Counted from the stretch's first letter, positions 48,203-58,187 are shown. The stretch is 64,000 nt of DNA from Endomicrobium sp. (GCA_031273925.1 JAISQW010000001.1:113944-177943), one strand, 5' to 3'. Notes: generated by a model from the letters alone, not told the origin. Translations and numbers: made by a program.

Positions 48203-50692
48203 TTAAAAGTCTTTTTTTTCTTTTTCAATATTAATAAAATCTCCTAAAACCAAAAATATTTCATATGTTTTTGTAACTATTGATACAGAATTTTTAGGTT
48301 TTGTAATATTTTTCCCAAATTTTATTAAATTTATGTTTGTAAAATATTTTATATATTTTTTGTTTTCTTTTATAATTTCCAATATATTATTATCATCCAA
48401 TACATTAAATATAGCTTCAATTTGAATTTTTGATGAAATATTCATTTCATTTCTAAAAGCTCTTATCTTAACAATTATATCTTGAATATTGAGCATTTTG
48501 TTAACAATATCATTTTTTTTTATGTTTTTATTTTTAATTAAACAGAAATTATTTTTTGAAACTATTTTAATTTTTTGATTTAAAATTTGTAATATTTCTG
48601 ACGTTATAAATGGTGTTATAGGATACATTAATTGTAATATATATTTAAATATATATATAAGTATCGAAAGAATACGTTTTTTGGTTTCTACACTATTAAC
48701 CATCATACGTATTTTTGAAAATTCTATGTACCAATTACAATATTTTGACCAAAAAAAATCATAAATTTCTCTTGTCACAATATTAATACTGTAAGATTCA
48801 TAAGCATATTTAACTTTTGAAACTGTGTTTTCAAGTTCTAATATAATCCATTCATCAATAAAGTCAAGAGAGTGTATACAATTTTTTACAATATCTATAT
48901 CAGTTATGTTCATAATTATAAACCTTGAAGCATTCCATATTTTATTAATAAAATTTCGTGATATTAAAAAAGCTTCATCTGAAATTTGTATATCTCTTCC
49001 AGGAACAGCTGATTGTGCTAATGCAAATCTTAACGAATCTGTGCCGTATTTTTCAATAATTTTAATTGGATCAACAACATTTCCTAAAGATTTTGACATC
49101 TTTTTTCCAAATTTATCTCTTACTATACCATGTATAAAAATATCGGCATAAGGTATTTTGCCAGTAAATTCTAATCCGAATTGAATCATTCTTACAACCC
49201 AAAGATATATAATTTCATAACCTGTAACCAAAACAGACGTAGGATAAAAATATTCCAAATCAAAGTTATTTTTATTGTCGCCCCAATTAAAAACACCTAT
49301 TGGCCATAAAGCTGAAGAAAACCACGTATCCAAGACATCTTTATCTTGAACAAAATTTTTATTTTTACAATAAATACAACTTTTTGGTTTATTATATGAA
49401 ACAATTGGGATACAATTAGTACGATGTCCATTATTATCAATACAGTAATAAACTGGTATTCTGTGCCCCCACCATATTTGACGACTTATACACCAATCTT
49501 TTATATTTTTCAACCACAAATTATATGATTTGCCCCAAGATTTCGGATGAAAAACAATTTTTCCTTCACTTACTACATCAATTGCTTTTTTTGATATTTC
49601 TTTAACTTTTAAAAACCATTGTTCTGACATTAAAAATTCAATTTTTGAAGAACATCTATAACATTTGCCAACTGAATGAACATAATCTTCTGTTTTTATT
49701 AAAAATCCTTTTTCTTTAAGTTTTAGTACTATTTTTTTTCTTGCTACTTCAATATTTAAACCATTATATTCTTCAGATGCATTTATTATTTTAGCATTAA
49801 TATCTATTGTTTCTATTGTTTCAAGATTATTTCTATTAGCTATTTCATTATCTATTATATCATGTGCTGGAGTTACTTTAATAACACCACTTCCAAATGA
49901 TTTATCTACAATATAGTCTGAAATTACTTTTAATTCTCTTTTAGTTAACGGTAAATTTACAATTTTATTAATTAAATTGATGTATCTTTCATCAGTAGGA
50001 TTTACAGCAACTGCAACATCTCCAAATATTGTCTCAGGGCGAGTAGTTGCTACTGTGACATATTCATTATTAGTAGAATCTTTTAATGGATATTTTATAT
50101 ACCACAAACTACTTCTTTCACTTTCATATTCAATTTCCATATCAGAAAGAACAGTACCACACTTATAACACCAATTTACAAGTCTTTTTTTTCTATATAT
50201 AAGGCCTTTGTTGAACAACCATATAAATGCTTTTTTAACAGATCTTGAATATTTTTTATCCATTGTAAACACAATTCTATCCCAATCCAAAGCACATCCT
50301 ATTACTTTAAGCTGATCCAATATCTTATTGCTTACTTCGTTTTTCCATTGCCATGTTTTTTTTAAAAAATTTGTACGACCTAAACTGTTTTTTGTTTCAC
50401 CTTCTTTTTTTATAAGTTTTTCAACTACATTTTGTGTAGCAATTCCACCGTGATCTATGCCAGGCACCCATAAAGTATTATACCCTTGAAGTTTTTTAAA
50501 TCTTATTAATATATCCTGTAAAACAACATTCAATGCATGTCCCATATGTAAAGATCCTGTTACATTAGCTGGTGGAATTAGTATAACAAACGGTTTTTTG
50601 TTATCATCAACTTTTGCATAAAATGTTTTGTTTTTTACCCAATATTCACACCATTTTTTTTCTATTGCTCTAAAATTAAATATTTTTTCCAT
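48203..50692 (-). CDS. valS: Valyl-tRNA synthetase, C-terminal arm lost
   Basis: Charges tRNA-Val. 829 residues, shorter than the usual 870-950. Seen: class I HIGH site PPANVTGSLHMGHALN, WVPGIDHGGIATQ, editing domain TTRPETIFGDVAVAVNP, IYLWVVRMIQFG, KMSKSLGNVVDP and the anticodon-binding helical domain. The protein stops at DFINIEKEKKDF, exactly where the C-terminal coiled-coil arm should begin (family: DIE-x-E-x-x-RL). The catalytic and editing parts look intact, so the enzyme is probably functional without the arm. Confidence 0.95.
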   Translation of the reverse strand: MEKIFNFRAIEKKWCEYWVKNKTFYAKVDDNKKPFVILIPPANVTGSLHMGHALNVVLQDILIRFKKLQGYNTLWVPGIDHGGIATQNVVEKLIKKEGETKNSLGRTNFLKKTWQWKNEVSNKILDQLKVIGCALDWDRIVFTMDKKYSRSVKKAFIWLFNKGLIYRKKRLVNWCYKCGTVLSDMEIEYESERSSLWYIKYPLKDSTNNEYVTVATTRPETIFGDVAVAVNPTDERYINLINKIVNLPLTKRELKVISDYIVDKSFGSGVIKVTPAHDIIDNEIANRNNLETIETIDINAKIINASEEYNGLNIEVARKKIVLKLKEKGFLIKTEDYVHSVGKCYRCSSKIEFLMSEQWFLKVKEISKKAIDVVSEGKIVFHPKSWGKSYNLWLKNIKDWCISRQIWWGHRIPVYYCIDNNGHRTNCIPIVSYNKPKSCIYCKNKNFVQDKDVLDTWFSSALWPIGVFNWGDNKNNFDLEYFYPTSVLVTGYEIIYLWVVRMIQFGLEFTGKIPYADIFIHGIVRDKFGKKMSKSLGNVVDPIKIIEKYGTDSLRFALAQSAVPGRDIQISDEAFLISRNFINKIWNASRFIIMNITDIDIVKNCIHSLDFIDEWIILELENTVSKVKYAYESYSINIVTREIYDFFWSKYCNWYIEFSKIRMMVNSVETKKRILSILIYIFKYILQLMYPITPFITSEILQILNQKIKIVSKNNFCLIKNKNIKKNDIVNKMLNIQDIIVKIRAFRNEMNISSKIQIEAIFNVLDDNNILEIIKENKKYIKYFTNINLIKFGKNITKPKNSVSIVTKTYEIFLVLGDFINIEKEKKDF

Positions 50693-50810
50693 AATTCAAC
50701 CTTTTTTAACCAAAAAATATAAAATAAAAACATTTATTATTGAATAACTTCGTTAATACCTTAATATACCATATAAAAACATAATTTACGTATATAACTA
50801 ATTTTGTAGA

Positions 50811-50839
50811 TTGTATTTTAATTTATAAAATATTATAAT
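50811..50839 (+). promoter_or_regulatory. Probable promoter of the DJ-1/PfpI gene
   Basis: -35 TTGTAT (50811-50816), 17-bp spacer, -10 TATAAT (50834-50839, exact consensus). A leader of roughly 75 nt would precede the ATG at 50920. It lies in the 227-bp divergent spacer between valS and the DJ-1/PfpI gene. A/T richness makes chance matches common, so moderate confidence. Confidence 0.45.
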
Positions 50840-50919
50840 CAAAGTTCAATCTGTATATTACAAGTTAATATTTTATTTTAATAATATAAGAAGATAATAG
50901 TAAGTTTTTAATATGAAAA

Positions 50920-51426
50920 ATGAAAAAAGTTATATTTATAACTGCTCCAAAATTATTTAGAGATGAAGAATATTATGAACCAAAGAAAATTTTGGAAACC
51001 AAACAAATAAAAGTTATAACAAGTAGTTTAAAAATAGGTGAACTTCTTGGTAAATTTGGGTTTAAAACAAAAAGTACTATTTTAATTAAAAATATTATCC
51101 CAAGTAATTTTGATGCTATAGCGTATATTGGAGGAACTGGTGCTAGTGTGTTTTTTAATGATTTTTACGCTTTGAAGTTAGCGAAGATCTTTGCTAAACA
51201 AGGCAAACCAACAGGAGCAATTTGTATTGCTCCTGTAATACTCGCAAATGCTGGTGTTTTAAAAAATAAAAAATCAACTGCCTTTGCAGAAGTTAAAAAC
51301 ATAATAATAAAGAAAGGAGCTATATACACTGGTAATGCTTTAGAAATTGATAATAATATTATCACAGCAAATGGTCCAAAATCTTCAAAAATATTTGGAG
51401 TTAGCTTTTTAAATAAACTGTTATAA
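50920..51426 (+). CDS. DJ-1/PfpI family protein
   Basis: 168 residues of the DJ-1/PfpI/ThiJ fold. Seen: KKVIFITAPKLFRDEEYYEPKKIL at the N-terminus (family core V-I-x-x-x-F-x-D-E-E; quoted part KKVIFITAPKLFRDEEYYEP), DAIAYIGGTGASVFF, and the nucleophile elbow GAICIAPVILANAGVL with the conserved Cys, then GALEIDNNIITANGP-like end (NALEIDNNIITANGP). Members act as deglycase-like, peptidase-like or redox-stress proteins; the exact activity cannot be read. One of two + genes in a 44-kb stretch of - genes. Confidence 0.85.
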   Translation: MKKVIFITAPKLFRDEEYYEPKKILETKQIKVITSSLKIGELLGKFGFKTKSTILIKNIIPSNFDAIAYIGGTGASVFFNDFYALKLAKIFAKQGKPTGAICIAPVILANAGVLKNKKSTAFAEVKNIIIKKGAIYTGNALEIDNNIITANGPKSSKIFGVSFLNKLL

Positions 51427-51507
51427 AAAATAAATTTTAGATTTAGAATTTTTTGTTTGATGTATTTTTCTTATCGATTTAATTTTTGTTATCAATATTA
51501 ACAATTT

Positions 51508-52473
51508 TCAACAATGTTTTGTACTATTTTTTCTCTTAATTACTTTTAACACAGCAGTTACAATATTCTTATCTTTTAATTCATATTTCTTCATTAGATC
51601 CATAGCATCTCCTGATTCACCAAATTTATCATTAACTCCTACCATTTCGATTGGTACAGTAAAGTTTTTAGCTAATACTTCAGCGATTGCTGAACCGAAG
51701 CCACCATAAATCTGATGTTCTTCAGCTGTTACTATCGCTTTACATTCCTTTGCTGTAGCAATTATTATTTTTTCATCTATTGGCTTTATTGTATGAATAT
51801 TGATAACTTTTGCTCTAATATTTTTTTTTTCTAATATCTCCGCTGCCATTAAAGATTCATAAACCATGGTACCACATGTTAAAATTGCAACATCATTGCC
51901 ATCTTTTAAAATATTTGCTGTGCCTATATTAAAAAATGTATTGTCAGTCGTTATTATAGGTGTATTTTCTCTGCCATATCTTATATATACAGGACCATCA
52001 ATATACGCACTTGCAATTACTGCTTTTTTTGTTTCTATGGAATCACATGGAACTATAATTTTCATATTAGGCAAGCACCTCATTATAGCTATTTCTTCTA
52101 AAGCCTGGTGCGTTGCACCATCTTGTCCTACCATAAGACCTGCATGCGAACCACCTATTTTAACATTTAAATTAGAATAACACACTGTTGTTCTAATTTG
52201 CTCCCACGCTCTTCCTGAAACAAATACACCGTAAGTTGATACAAATGGAATAAACCCAACAATTGCAAGTCCTGATGCCATACCTAATAAATTAATTTCA
52301 GCTATACCAACATTCAAAAATCTATCAGGAAACATATCTTTAAAATTATTTATACCAACGGAATTTACGGTATCCGCACCTAAAACAAACACTTTAGAAT
52401 TTGTTTTTCCTAATTCAATTAAACCATCTCCGAAACCAAATCTTGTAGCCTTCATTCCAAAAATCCTTGTCAT
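51508..52473 (-). CDS. Transketolase, C-terminal subunit
   Basis: Half of a split transketolase (pyrimidine-binding and C-terminal domains). About 321 residues from ATG 52473 (GGAG 9 bp upstream; the open frame starts at a TTG five codons earlier). Seen: ATRFGFGDGLIELGKTN, DTVNSVGINNFKDMFPDRFLNVGIAE (ending in the conserved catalytic Glu of GIAE), GLMVGQDGATHQALEEIAIM, PVYIRYGRE and EEHQIYGGFGSAIAE. Works with the N-terminal half directly upstream. Confidence 0.93.
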   Translation of the reverse strand: MTRIFGMKATRFGFGDGLIELGKTNSKVFVLGADTVNSVGINNFKDMFPDRFLNVGIAEINLLGMASGLAIVGFIPFVSTYGVFVSGRAWEQIRTTVCYSNLNVKIGGSHAGLMVGQDGATHQALEEIAIMRCLPNMKIIVPCDSIETKKAVIASAYIDGPVYIRYGRENTPIITTDNTFFNIGTANILKDGNDVAILTCGTMVYESLMAAEILEKKNIRAKVINIHTIKPIDEKIIIATAKECKAIVTAEEHQIYGGFGSAIAEVLAKNFTVPIEMVGVNDKFGESGDAMDLMKKYELKDKNIVTAVLKVIKRKNSTKHC

Positions 52474-52517
52474 TATTATTATCTCCAATAAACATAATTT
52501 TATATAGTAAAATTTAC

Positions 52518-53351
52518 TTACGTAATTTTACTTTTAGATATATCTATTTCTTCAAGAGCTTCACTTATTAATTCATCTGAAGGTATTTTACCGTGCCATT
52601 CAGCTTTATTTTCCATATAAGAAACGCCTTTACCTTTAATTGTTTTTGCGATTATTACTGTTGGTTTATCTATTGTTATTTTAAATAATGAATATGCATC
52701 ATTTATATTATCAAGATTATGGCCATTTATTTCTAAAACATTCCAACCAAAAGCTTTATATTTATCACCTAATGGAGCGACATTCATTATATCCTTAGTT
52801 AATCCATCTATTTGTAATTCATTATCATCAATAATTGCACATAAATTATCAAGTTTAAAATGAGCAGCAGCCATTACTGCTTCCCAAATACTTCCTTCTT
52901 GCTGTTCACCATCACCCATGAGAACATATATTTTATTATTTTTTTTTAATTTTTTTATACCAACAGCTATACCAGCTCCTATTGATAATCCATAACCTAA
53001 AGATCCTGTAGATACTTCTATACCAGGAAGACCTTTATCAATTGCGGGATGTCCTTGAAGTTTACTACCAAGTTTTCTTAATGTGTATAGTTCTTCACTA
53101 TTAAAACATTTAAGATATGCTAAAACTGCATAAAGTAATGGACAAACATGTCCTTTTGATAAAATAAAATAGTCTCTATCAGGATCTTTTGTGTTGTTAG
53201 GATTAAATTTCATATGCTTAAAATATAGTGATACAATAAGTTCAACAGAAGATAAACTACCACCTGGATGTCCAGACCCTGAATTTTTTAGCATTTCAAT
53301 AATATTATTTCTAATATTTGCAGATATTAATCTTAGATTAACAATTCCCAT
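52518..53351 (-). CDS. Transketolase, N-terminal subunit
   Basis: Thiamine-diphosphate-binding half of a split transketolase. About 277 residues from ATG 53351 (GGAGAG just upstream); the frame runs to 53423. Seen: NSGSGHPGGSLSSVEL, DRDYFILSKGH, GSLGYGLSIGAGIAVG, and the ThDP/Mg motif MGDGEQQEGSIWEAVMAA with the IDDNELQIDG end. Provides non-oxidative pentose phosphate shuffling together with rpiB next door. Confidence 0.93.
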   Translation of the reverse strand: MGIVNLRLISANIRNNIIEMLKNSGSGHPGGSLSSVELIVSLYFKHMKFNPNNTKDPDRDYFILSKGHVCPLLYAVLAYLKCFNSEELYTLRKLGSKLQGHPAIDKGLPGIEVSTGSLGYGLSIGAGIAVGIKKLKKNNKIYVLMGDGEQQEGSIWEAVMAAAHFKLDNLCAIIDDNELQIDGLTKDIMNVAPLGDKYKAFGWNVLEINGHNLDNINDAYSLFKITIDKPTVIIAKTIKGKGVSYMENKAEWHGKIPSDELISEALEEIDISKSKIT

Positions 53352-53419
53352 TATACTCTCCATTTTATGATATTTCTTTATAATATAGAAACAATTTTGA
53401 TATAAAAATGAAAATATAA

Positions 53420-53872
53420 TCAATATTTATATTCTTCAATTTTTTTAATTTTTATTATTCTTTGTGTGTGTCTTTCTTCAAATAAAGTTTTTAAAAATAT
53501 GCTTATTCTGCAACAAATTTCATTTACAGTGGCTGTTCTTGAACCTAAACATAAAATATTTGCTTTATTATGTTGTGCAACAAGTTTAGCCGTATATTCA
53601 CTCCAACAAACAGCTGCAATTATACCTTTAACCTTATTTGCAGCTATAGACATACCTATACCAGTACCACATATAAGTATGCCTTTATCAGCTATTTTAT
53701 TTACAACTGCTTTTGCAACTTTTATAGCATAATCAGGATAATCACAAGGTGTATAGCCGAAAAAACCAAAATCGTAAACTTTATATTTTCTTTGTAAATA
53801 CTTTTTAACTGTATTCCTAATCTTATAAGCTGCATGATCAGTACCAAAAGCTAATTTATTATTTTTTATCAT
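53420..53872 (-). CDS. rpiB: Ribose-5-phosphate isomerase B
   Basis: Interconverts ribulose-5-P and ribose-5-P. 150 residues. Seen: FGTDHAAYKIRNTVKKYL, DYPDYAIKVAKAV, GILICGTGIGMSIAANKVKGI with the catalytic Cys, and NILCLGSRT. Upstream of the split transketolase in the same direction, forming a pentose phosphate cluster. Confidence 0.94.
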   Translation of the reverse strand: MIKNNKLAFGTDHAAYKIRNTVKKYLQRKYKVYDFGFFGYTPCDYPDYAIKVAKAVVNKIADKGILICGTGIGMSIAANKVKGIIAAVCWSEYTAKLVAQHNKANILCLGSRTATVNEICCRISIFLKTLFEERHTQRIIKIKKIEEYKY

Positions 53873-53906
53873 ATATTATTTTACATTTGTTATATATTTT
53901 AAAACA

Positions 53907-54656
53907 TTATGAATACCTAATAATTTTTATAAAAGACTCTATATCTAAACTTGCTTTACCTACTAAAGCACCATCTATATCATATTTTTTCATAAAGTCT
54001 GAGATATTATTTGAGTTTACAGAACCGCCATATATAATTCTTATTTTTTCTGCTGCATCCATATAAATTTCCGAATAGGTTTTTCTTATAAAGTAATGAA
54101 TTTCTTGTACTTGATTAAAAGATGCAGTTTTACCAGTTCCTATAGCCCATACTGGTTCATATGCTATAACTATTAAAAATGATTGTTCATATGTTAATCC
54201 TAGTAAACACTCATTTATCTGTTTCCTTATAACATTAAATGTAACACCACATTCTCTTTCTTTAAAAGTTTCACCTATACACAAAATTGGTATAAGACCT
54301 GCAGAAAGAGCGGTTTTTATTTTCTGATTTACTATTTTATTATTTTCTCCAAAAATTTCTCTACGTTCTGAATGACCAACTAAAACATAAGAGCAACCAA
54401 TATCTTTTAACATAATAGGTGAAATTTCACCTGTAAAAGCTCCTTCTGATTCCCAAAAAGAATTTTGCGATCCAATATTAATATTTGAACATTTAAGTAT
54501 ATTTGCAACAACATAAAGACTTGTAAAAGCTGGACAAATTAAGACTTCAAGATTTTTTACATTATGAATTGCACTTTTTAGAGTTTTCGCGGAATTGATA
54601 GCTTCAGTAATAGTTTTATTCATTTTCCAATTTCCTACTATTAATGGTTTTCTCAT
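53907..54656 (-). CDS. tpiA: Triose-phosphate isomerase
   Basis: Glycolytic isomerase. About 249 residues from ATG 54656 (GAGGAG upstream; the frame extends to 54722). Seen: MRKPLIVGNWKMNK start with the active-site Lys, GHSERREIF with the His, the catalytic Glu loop AYEPVWAIGTGKTA, and phosphate-binding YGGSVNSNN and DGALVGKASL. Sits between rpiB and hydF. Confidence 0.96.
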   Translation of the reverse strand: MRKPLIVGNWKMNKTITEAINSAKTLKSAIHNVKNLEVLICPAFTSLYVVANILKCSNINIGSQNSFWESEGAFTGEISPIMLKDIGCSYVLVGHSERREIFGENNKIVNQKIKTALSAGLIPILCIGETFKERECGVTFNVIRKQINECLLGLTYEQSFLIVIAYEPVWAIGTGKTASFNQVQEIHYFIRKTYSEIYMDAAEKIRIIYGGSVNSNNISDFMKKYDIDGALVGKASLDIESFIKIIRYS

Positions 54657-54714
54657 AATATACTCCTCTATATTAATAAATGTTTTTTTAAGTACATTAC
54701 ATAAAAAAAATATA

Positions 54715-55947
54715 CTATTCACTATTTAGTGATTTTATATAACTTTTTAGTGCCAATGGAAAAATTTCAAGAACTTTTTCTATAACATCACAAAAAACAG
54801 ATATAGCAATACCATAATTTGTTATTGATACTTTATTTTCCATACAATCGGCAAGTTTTATAAGCATGTTTTTTCTATTTAAAGTACATCCACCACAATG
54901 TATTATAAGTTTATAATTTGAAATATTTTTAGGATAATCACATCCAGACTTATGATCAATAATTATTTCTTTTTTTGTATAGCTTTTTATTAAAATTGGA
55001 AGTTTTACTTTACCTATATCATCTATTGATGCATGATGTGTACAAGCTTCGTATATTAATATTTTGTCGCCATTTTCCAATTTGTTTAATATTGCTGCTC
55101 CTTTTGCCATCTCAACAATATTTGATTTTTCAGCTGAAAAAATTATTGAAAACGTTGTAAGTTTTACATATTTAGGAGTTTTTGATGCTATTTGTTTAAC
55201 AAATTGAGAATCGGTAATTACAATTTTCGGAGGCATTATTGAATTTCGTAATACAAATTCATACTCAGTATCTTGAATTACATAAGAAACTGCATGTAAA
55301 TCTAAACTATCTCTTAATATTTGAATTTGAGGCATTATTATTTTTTTACTAGGAGCACCTAAATCTATAGGAGTAATTAAAATAATTGGATCATTCTGTT
55401 TTAGAATATTTTTCAAAACAGAATATTTTGTCGTATAACTATCAGGTAAAATTTTATTAAGAATTTTTTTTAAAGAATTAAGAAAAACATCCCTGTTTGT
55501 TTTGAATACAGAAAATAACATTACATTTTTTGTATATTTTTTTATCTTTTTTAAAAATACATGCTTAGGTTTTTGTAAATCTGATTTACTAATAACAATA
55601 ATAAAAGGTGTCTCATTTTTTTTCGCATTTTTTATAATATATTTTTCGTATTCATAAAATTTTTCGACTTCACATAATAACAATATAACATCAACAAAAT
55701 TAAATACCTTTCGTGTTTTTTCTTTTCTTGCATAACCTAAAACAGATCTATCATTTATTCCAGCTGTATCAAATAAAGTTATAGGCCCAAAATTGGTTAA
55801 TTCCATTTGTTTAGATACAACATCCGTTGTAGTTCCTGATAACTCTGAAACAATAGAAATATTTTGATTTAATATGAAGTTCATAAGTGACGATTTACCT
55901 ACGTTGGTCCTACCAAATATTCCAATTTGAACTGTTAATGCTTTCAT
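54715..55947 (-). CDS. hydF: [FeFe] hydrogenase maturation GTPase HydF
   Basis: Scaffold that assembles and delivers the 2Fe subcluster to HydA. 410 residues. Seen: GTPase G1 GIFGRTNVGKSSLMNFIL, G2 SGTTTDVV, G3 LFDTAGIND, G4 ISKSDLQ; the C-terminal FeS motif EACTHH ... IIHCGGCTLNRKNM. It directly supports a working hydA at 1091. HydE and HydG are not in the window. Confidence 0.95.
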   Translation of the reverse strand: MKALTVQIGIFGRTNVGKSSLMNFILNQNISIVSELSGTTTDVVSKQMELTNFGPITLFDTAGINDRSVLGYARKEKTRKVFNFVDVILLLCEVEKFYEYEKYIIKNAKKNETPFIIVISKSDLQKPKHVFLKKIKKYTKNVMLFSVFKTNRDVFLNSLKKILNKILPDSYTTKYSVLKNILKQNDPIILITPIDLGAPSKKIIMPQIQILRDSLDLHAVSYVIQDTEYEFVLRNSIMPPKIVITDSQFVKQIASKTPKYVKLTTFSIIFSAEKSNIVEMAKGAAILNKLENGDKILIYEACTHHASIDDIGKVKLPILIKSYTKKEIIIDHKSGCDYPKNISNYKLIIHCGGCTLNRKNMLIKLADCMENKVSITNYGIAISVFCDVIEKVLEIFPLALKSYIKSLNSE

Positions 55948-56023
55948 TTGTTTTTCGGTTAATTATTTTTATACTAAATTTTATATTAGACAATAAGATT
56001 CTAGATCATAATTTTATAATTTA

Positions 56024-57355
56024 TTAGCATATAAATTTTACTATCGCTTTGGCTGCTTTTTTTGCCATACCCATTGCTTCAATAACAGTACTTCCACCAA
56101 CAATATCTCCACCAGCAAAAACTCCAGATATTGAAGTCATAAAATTATCATCAATTATAACATAACCTAAGGAATCTGTATTTATTTTTTTACTAAGTAA
56201 AGATATAGTTGGATTTGGATGTAATCCTAGTGCTAAAATAACCATATCAGTTTTTATAATATGATTGGATCCAACAATTTTTTTAAACTGTTTTTCATTA
56301 GAATTAATTGACATTATTATTTTATTTTTTACACATTCAATAGCTTTAACATTTCCATTCTCATCTCCAATAAATTTGACAAGTTCAGTTAAAGTTATAA
56401 ACTCAACACCTTCATGTTTTGCATGAAATATTCCTTCTTTTCTTGCAGACATTTCATTTTCAGATTTTCTATAAATAAGCTTTACGTTGTTTACACCGGA
56501 ACGTAATATAGTTCTTGAAGAATCAATAGCAGTATTACCACCACCAATGACTACAACATTTTTACCTTTATATATTGGAGTATCATAATTAGGAAATTTA
56601 TAAGAATGCATTAAATTTATACGTACTAGAAATTCATTAGAACTATATATATGATTTAAATTTTCACCAGAAATCTTAGGTAATACAGGCAAACCTGCTC
56701 CTGTTGCAATAAATATAGATTTATATCCATCATCAAATAATTCTTGTAAAGACTTAGTTCTTCCAATAAAAGTATTTAAAACTATATTCATACCAAGTTT
56801 TTTTAAATTATTTATTTCTCTTTCTAAAATTTTTTTTGGAAGTCTAAATTCAGGAATACCATAACGTAAAACTCCACCTATACTATGAAGAGATTCATAA
56901 ACAGTAACATCATATCCAACTTTTAATAAATCGTATGTACAAGTAAGACCTGCAGGGCCAGATCCTATTATAGCAATCTTAATATTTTTTTTATTATTTT
57001 TTATTAAGTGAGGTTCAATTATTGTAGTGCTACTAGCAATATAATATTCGAGATTACCAATAGAAACACTCATGTTGTTATTATTTTTTTTATTTAAAAT
57101 ACAAAATTTTTCGCATTGCTTTTCCTGTGGGCAAACTATTCCAGATATAGTAGGAAAATTATTTTTTTGTTTTATAATTTTTATAGCTTTTTGTAAATTG
57201 CTTTCTAAAAAATATTTTATAAACATTGGGATATTAACTTCAATTGGGCAGCCTTTAATACATGGTGGATTTTTACATTGTAAGCACTTTTTTGCTTCGA
57301 TAAGCATTTCATGTAGTGTAGGTTTTTTTGTATTTTTATTATTTTTTTTTAACAT
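56024..57355 (-). CDS. nfnB: NfnB: large subunit of NADH-dependent reduced ferredoxin:NADP oxidoreductase (GltD-like)
   Basis: Flavoprotein that with NfnA bifurcates electrons between NADPH, NAD and ferredoxin. 443 residues. Seen: N-terminal FeS Cys CLQCKNPPCIKGCPIEVNIP and CPQEKQCEKFC, FAD-binding IGSGPAGLTCTYDLLKVGYDV, GGVLRYGIPEFRLPK, NADP-site VIGGGNTAIDSSRTILRSG, and C-terminal GVFAGGDIVGGSTVIEAMG. Alone it would be called glutamate synthase small subunit; the overlapping NfnA gene (17 bp) decides for Nfn. No gltB-like large subunit is nearby. Confidence 0.88.
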   Translation of the reverse strand: MLKKNNKNTKKPTLHEMLIEAKKCLQCKNPPCIKGCPIEVNIPMFIKYFLESNLQKAIKIIKQKNNFPTISGIVCPQEKQCEKFCILNKKNNNNMSVSIGNLEYYIASSTTIIEPHLIKNNKKNIKIAIIGSGPAGLTCTYDLLKVGYDVTVYESLHSIGGVLRYGIPEFRLPKKILEREINNLKKLGMNIVLNTFIGRTKSLQELFDDGYKSIFIATGAGLPVLPKISGENLNHIYSSNEFLVRINLMHSYKFPNYDTPIYKGKNVVVIGGGNTAIDSSRTILRSGVNNVKLIYRKSENEMSARKEGIFHAKHEGVEFITLTELVKFIGDENGNVKAIECVKNKIIMSINSNEKQFKKIVGSNHIIKTDMVILALGLHPNPTISLLSKKINTDSLGYVIIDDNFMTSISGVFAGGDIVGGSTVIEAMGMAKKAAKAIVKFIC

Positions 57356-58187
57356 CTACACACCCCATATGTTGTTTAAATCTGTCTAACGATATTTTTT
57401 CAGAGTATTTAAATGATTCAAGTCTAAAATAAAGTTCATTCCAATTTACAGAATGAGCATCAAATTCAGGACCATCAACACAAACAAATTTTGTTTCACC
57501 TGCAACAGTAACCCTACATGCACCACATATGCCTGTTCCATCAAGCATTATAGGGTTCAAAGAAACAATTGTCTTTATACATTTTTTTTTTGTAAATTCG
57601 GATACAGCTTTCATCATAATAACTGGCCCTATGGCATACACAATATCAATTTTATTTTTACTCACAATGTCTTTTAAAATATCAGTAACAAATCCTTTAA
57701 TACCATATGATCCATCATTTGTAGCAAAAAAAATACTATCACTATATTGTCTTAGTTCAGATTCAAGAATAAGTAAATTCTTGGATCTTGCACCAACTAC
57801 AATAATAATGGTATTTCCTATTTTCTTAAACTCTTTCACAATAGATAAAATCCCTGCTACACCAATACCACCACCAATGACTACAACATTTCCATATTTT
57901 TTGATTTTTGTAGGATTTCCTAAAGGTCCTAAAAAATCTCTTATATAGTCACCTTTATTAAGTGAAGCAAGCTGAAATGTACTCTTTCCAATTTTTTGAA
58001 AAATGATTCTAACCAATCCTTTTTCTGGTTTAGTTTCTACTATCGTTATAGGAATCCTTTCACCCATACTGTTAATTCTAAATATAATAAATTGTCCAGC
58101 TTTAGCTGATATTGCAACATCAGGTGCATAAATCTCATAATCATATATACTATATCCTATTTCGTGCTTTTTTACGATTTCATACAT
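57339..58187 (-). CDS. nfnA: NfnA: small subunit of NADH-dependent reduced ferredoxin:NADP oxidoreductase
   Basis: Ferredoxin-NADP reductase-like subunit carrying FAD and a 2Fe-2S cluster. About 282 residues from ATG 58187 (AAAGAGG upstream; a longer in-frame start at 58208 exists). Seen: AGQFIIFRINSMGERIPITI (flavin site), DFLGPLGNPTKI, VVIGGGIGVAGIL (NAD site), and the C-terminal cluster ligands DGTGICGACRVTVAGETKFVCVDGP (here DGTGICGACRVTV and FVCVDGPEFDAH). The same family includes sulfide dehydrogenase alpha; the NfnAB reading is the best fit in a fermenting H2 producer. Confidence 0.88.
   Translation of the reverse strand: MYEIVKKHEIGYSIYDYEIYAPDVAISAKAGQFIIFRINSMGERIPITIVETKPEKGLVRIIFQKIGKSTFQLASLNKGDYIRDFLGPLGNPTKIKKYGNVVVIGGGIGVAGILSIVKEFKKIGNTIIIVVGARSKNLLILESELRQYSDSIFFATNDGSYGIKGFVTDILKDIVSKNKIDIVYAIGPVIMMKAVSEFTKKKCIKTIVSLNPIMLDGTGICGACRVTVAGETKFVCVDGPEFDAHSVNWNELYFRLESFKYSEKISLDRFKQHMGCVDVKKK

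Noticed and set aside
50693-50919. T-box or riboswitch in the valS leader
   Set aside because: No T-box core or long structured leader is seen in this A/T-rich 227-bp spacer; only a promoter for the opposite gene is supported.
56024-57355. Glutamate synthase small subunit (GltD)
   Set aside because: No large subunit is near and the gene overlaps an NfnA-type reductase, which is the hallmark of NfnAB.
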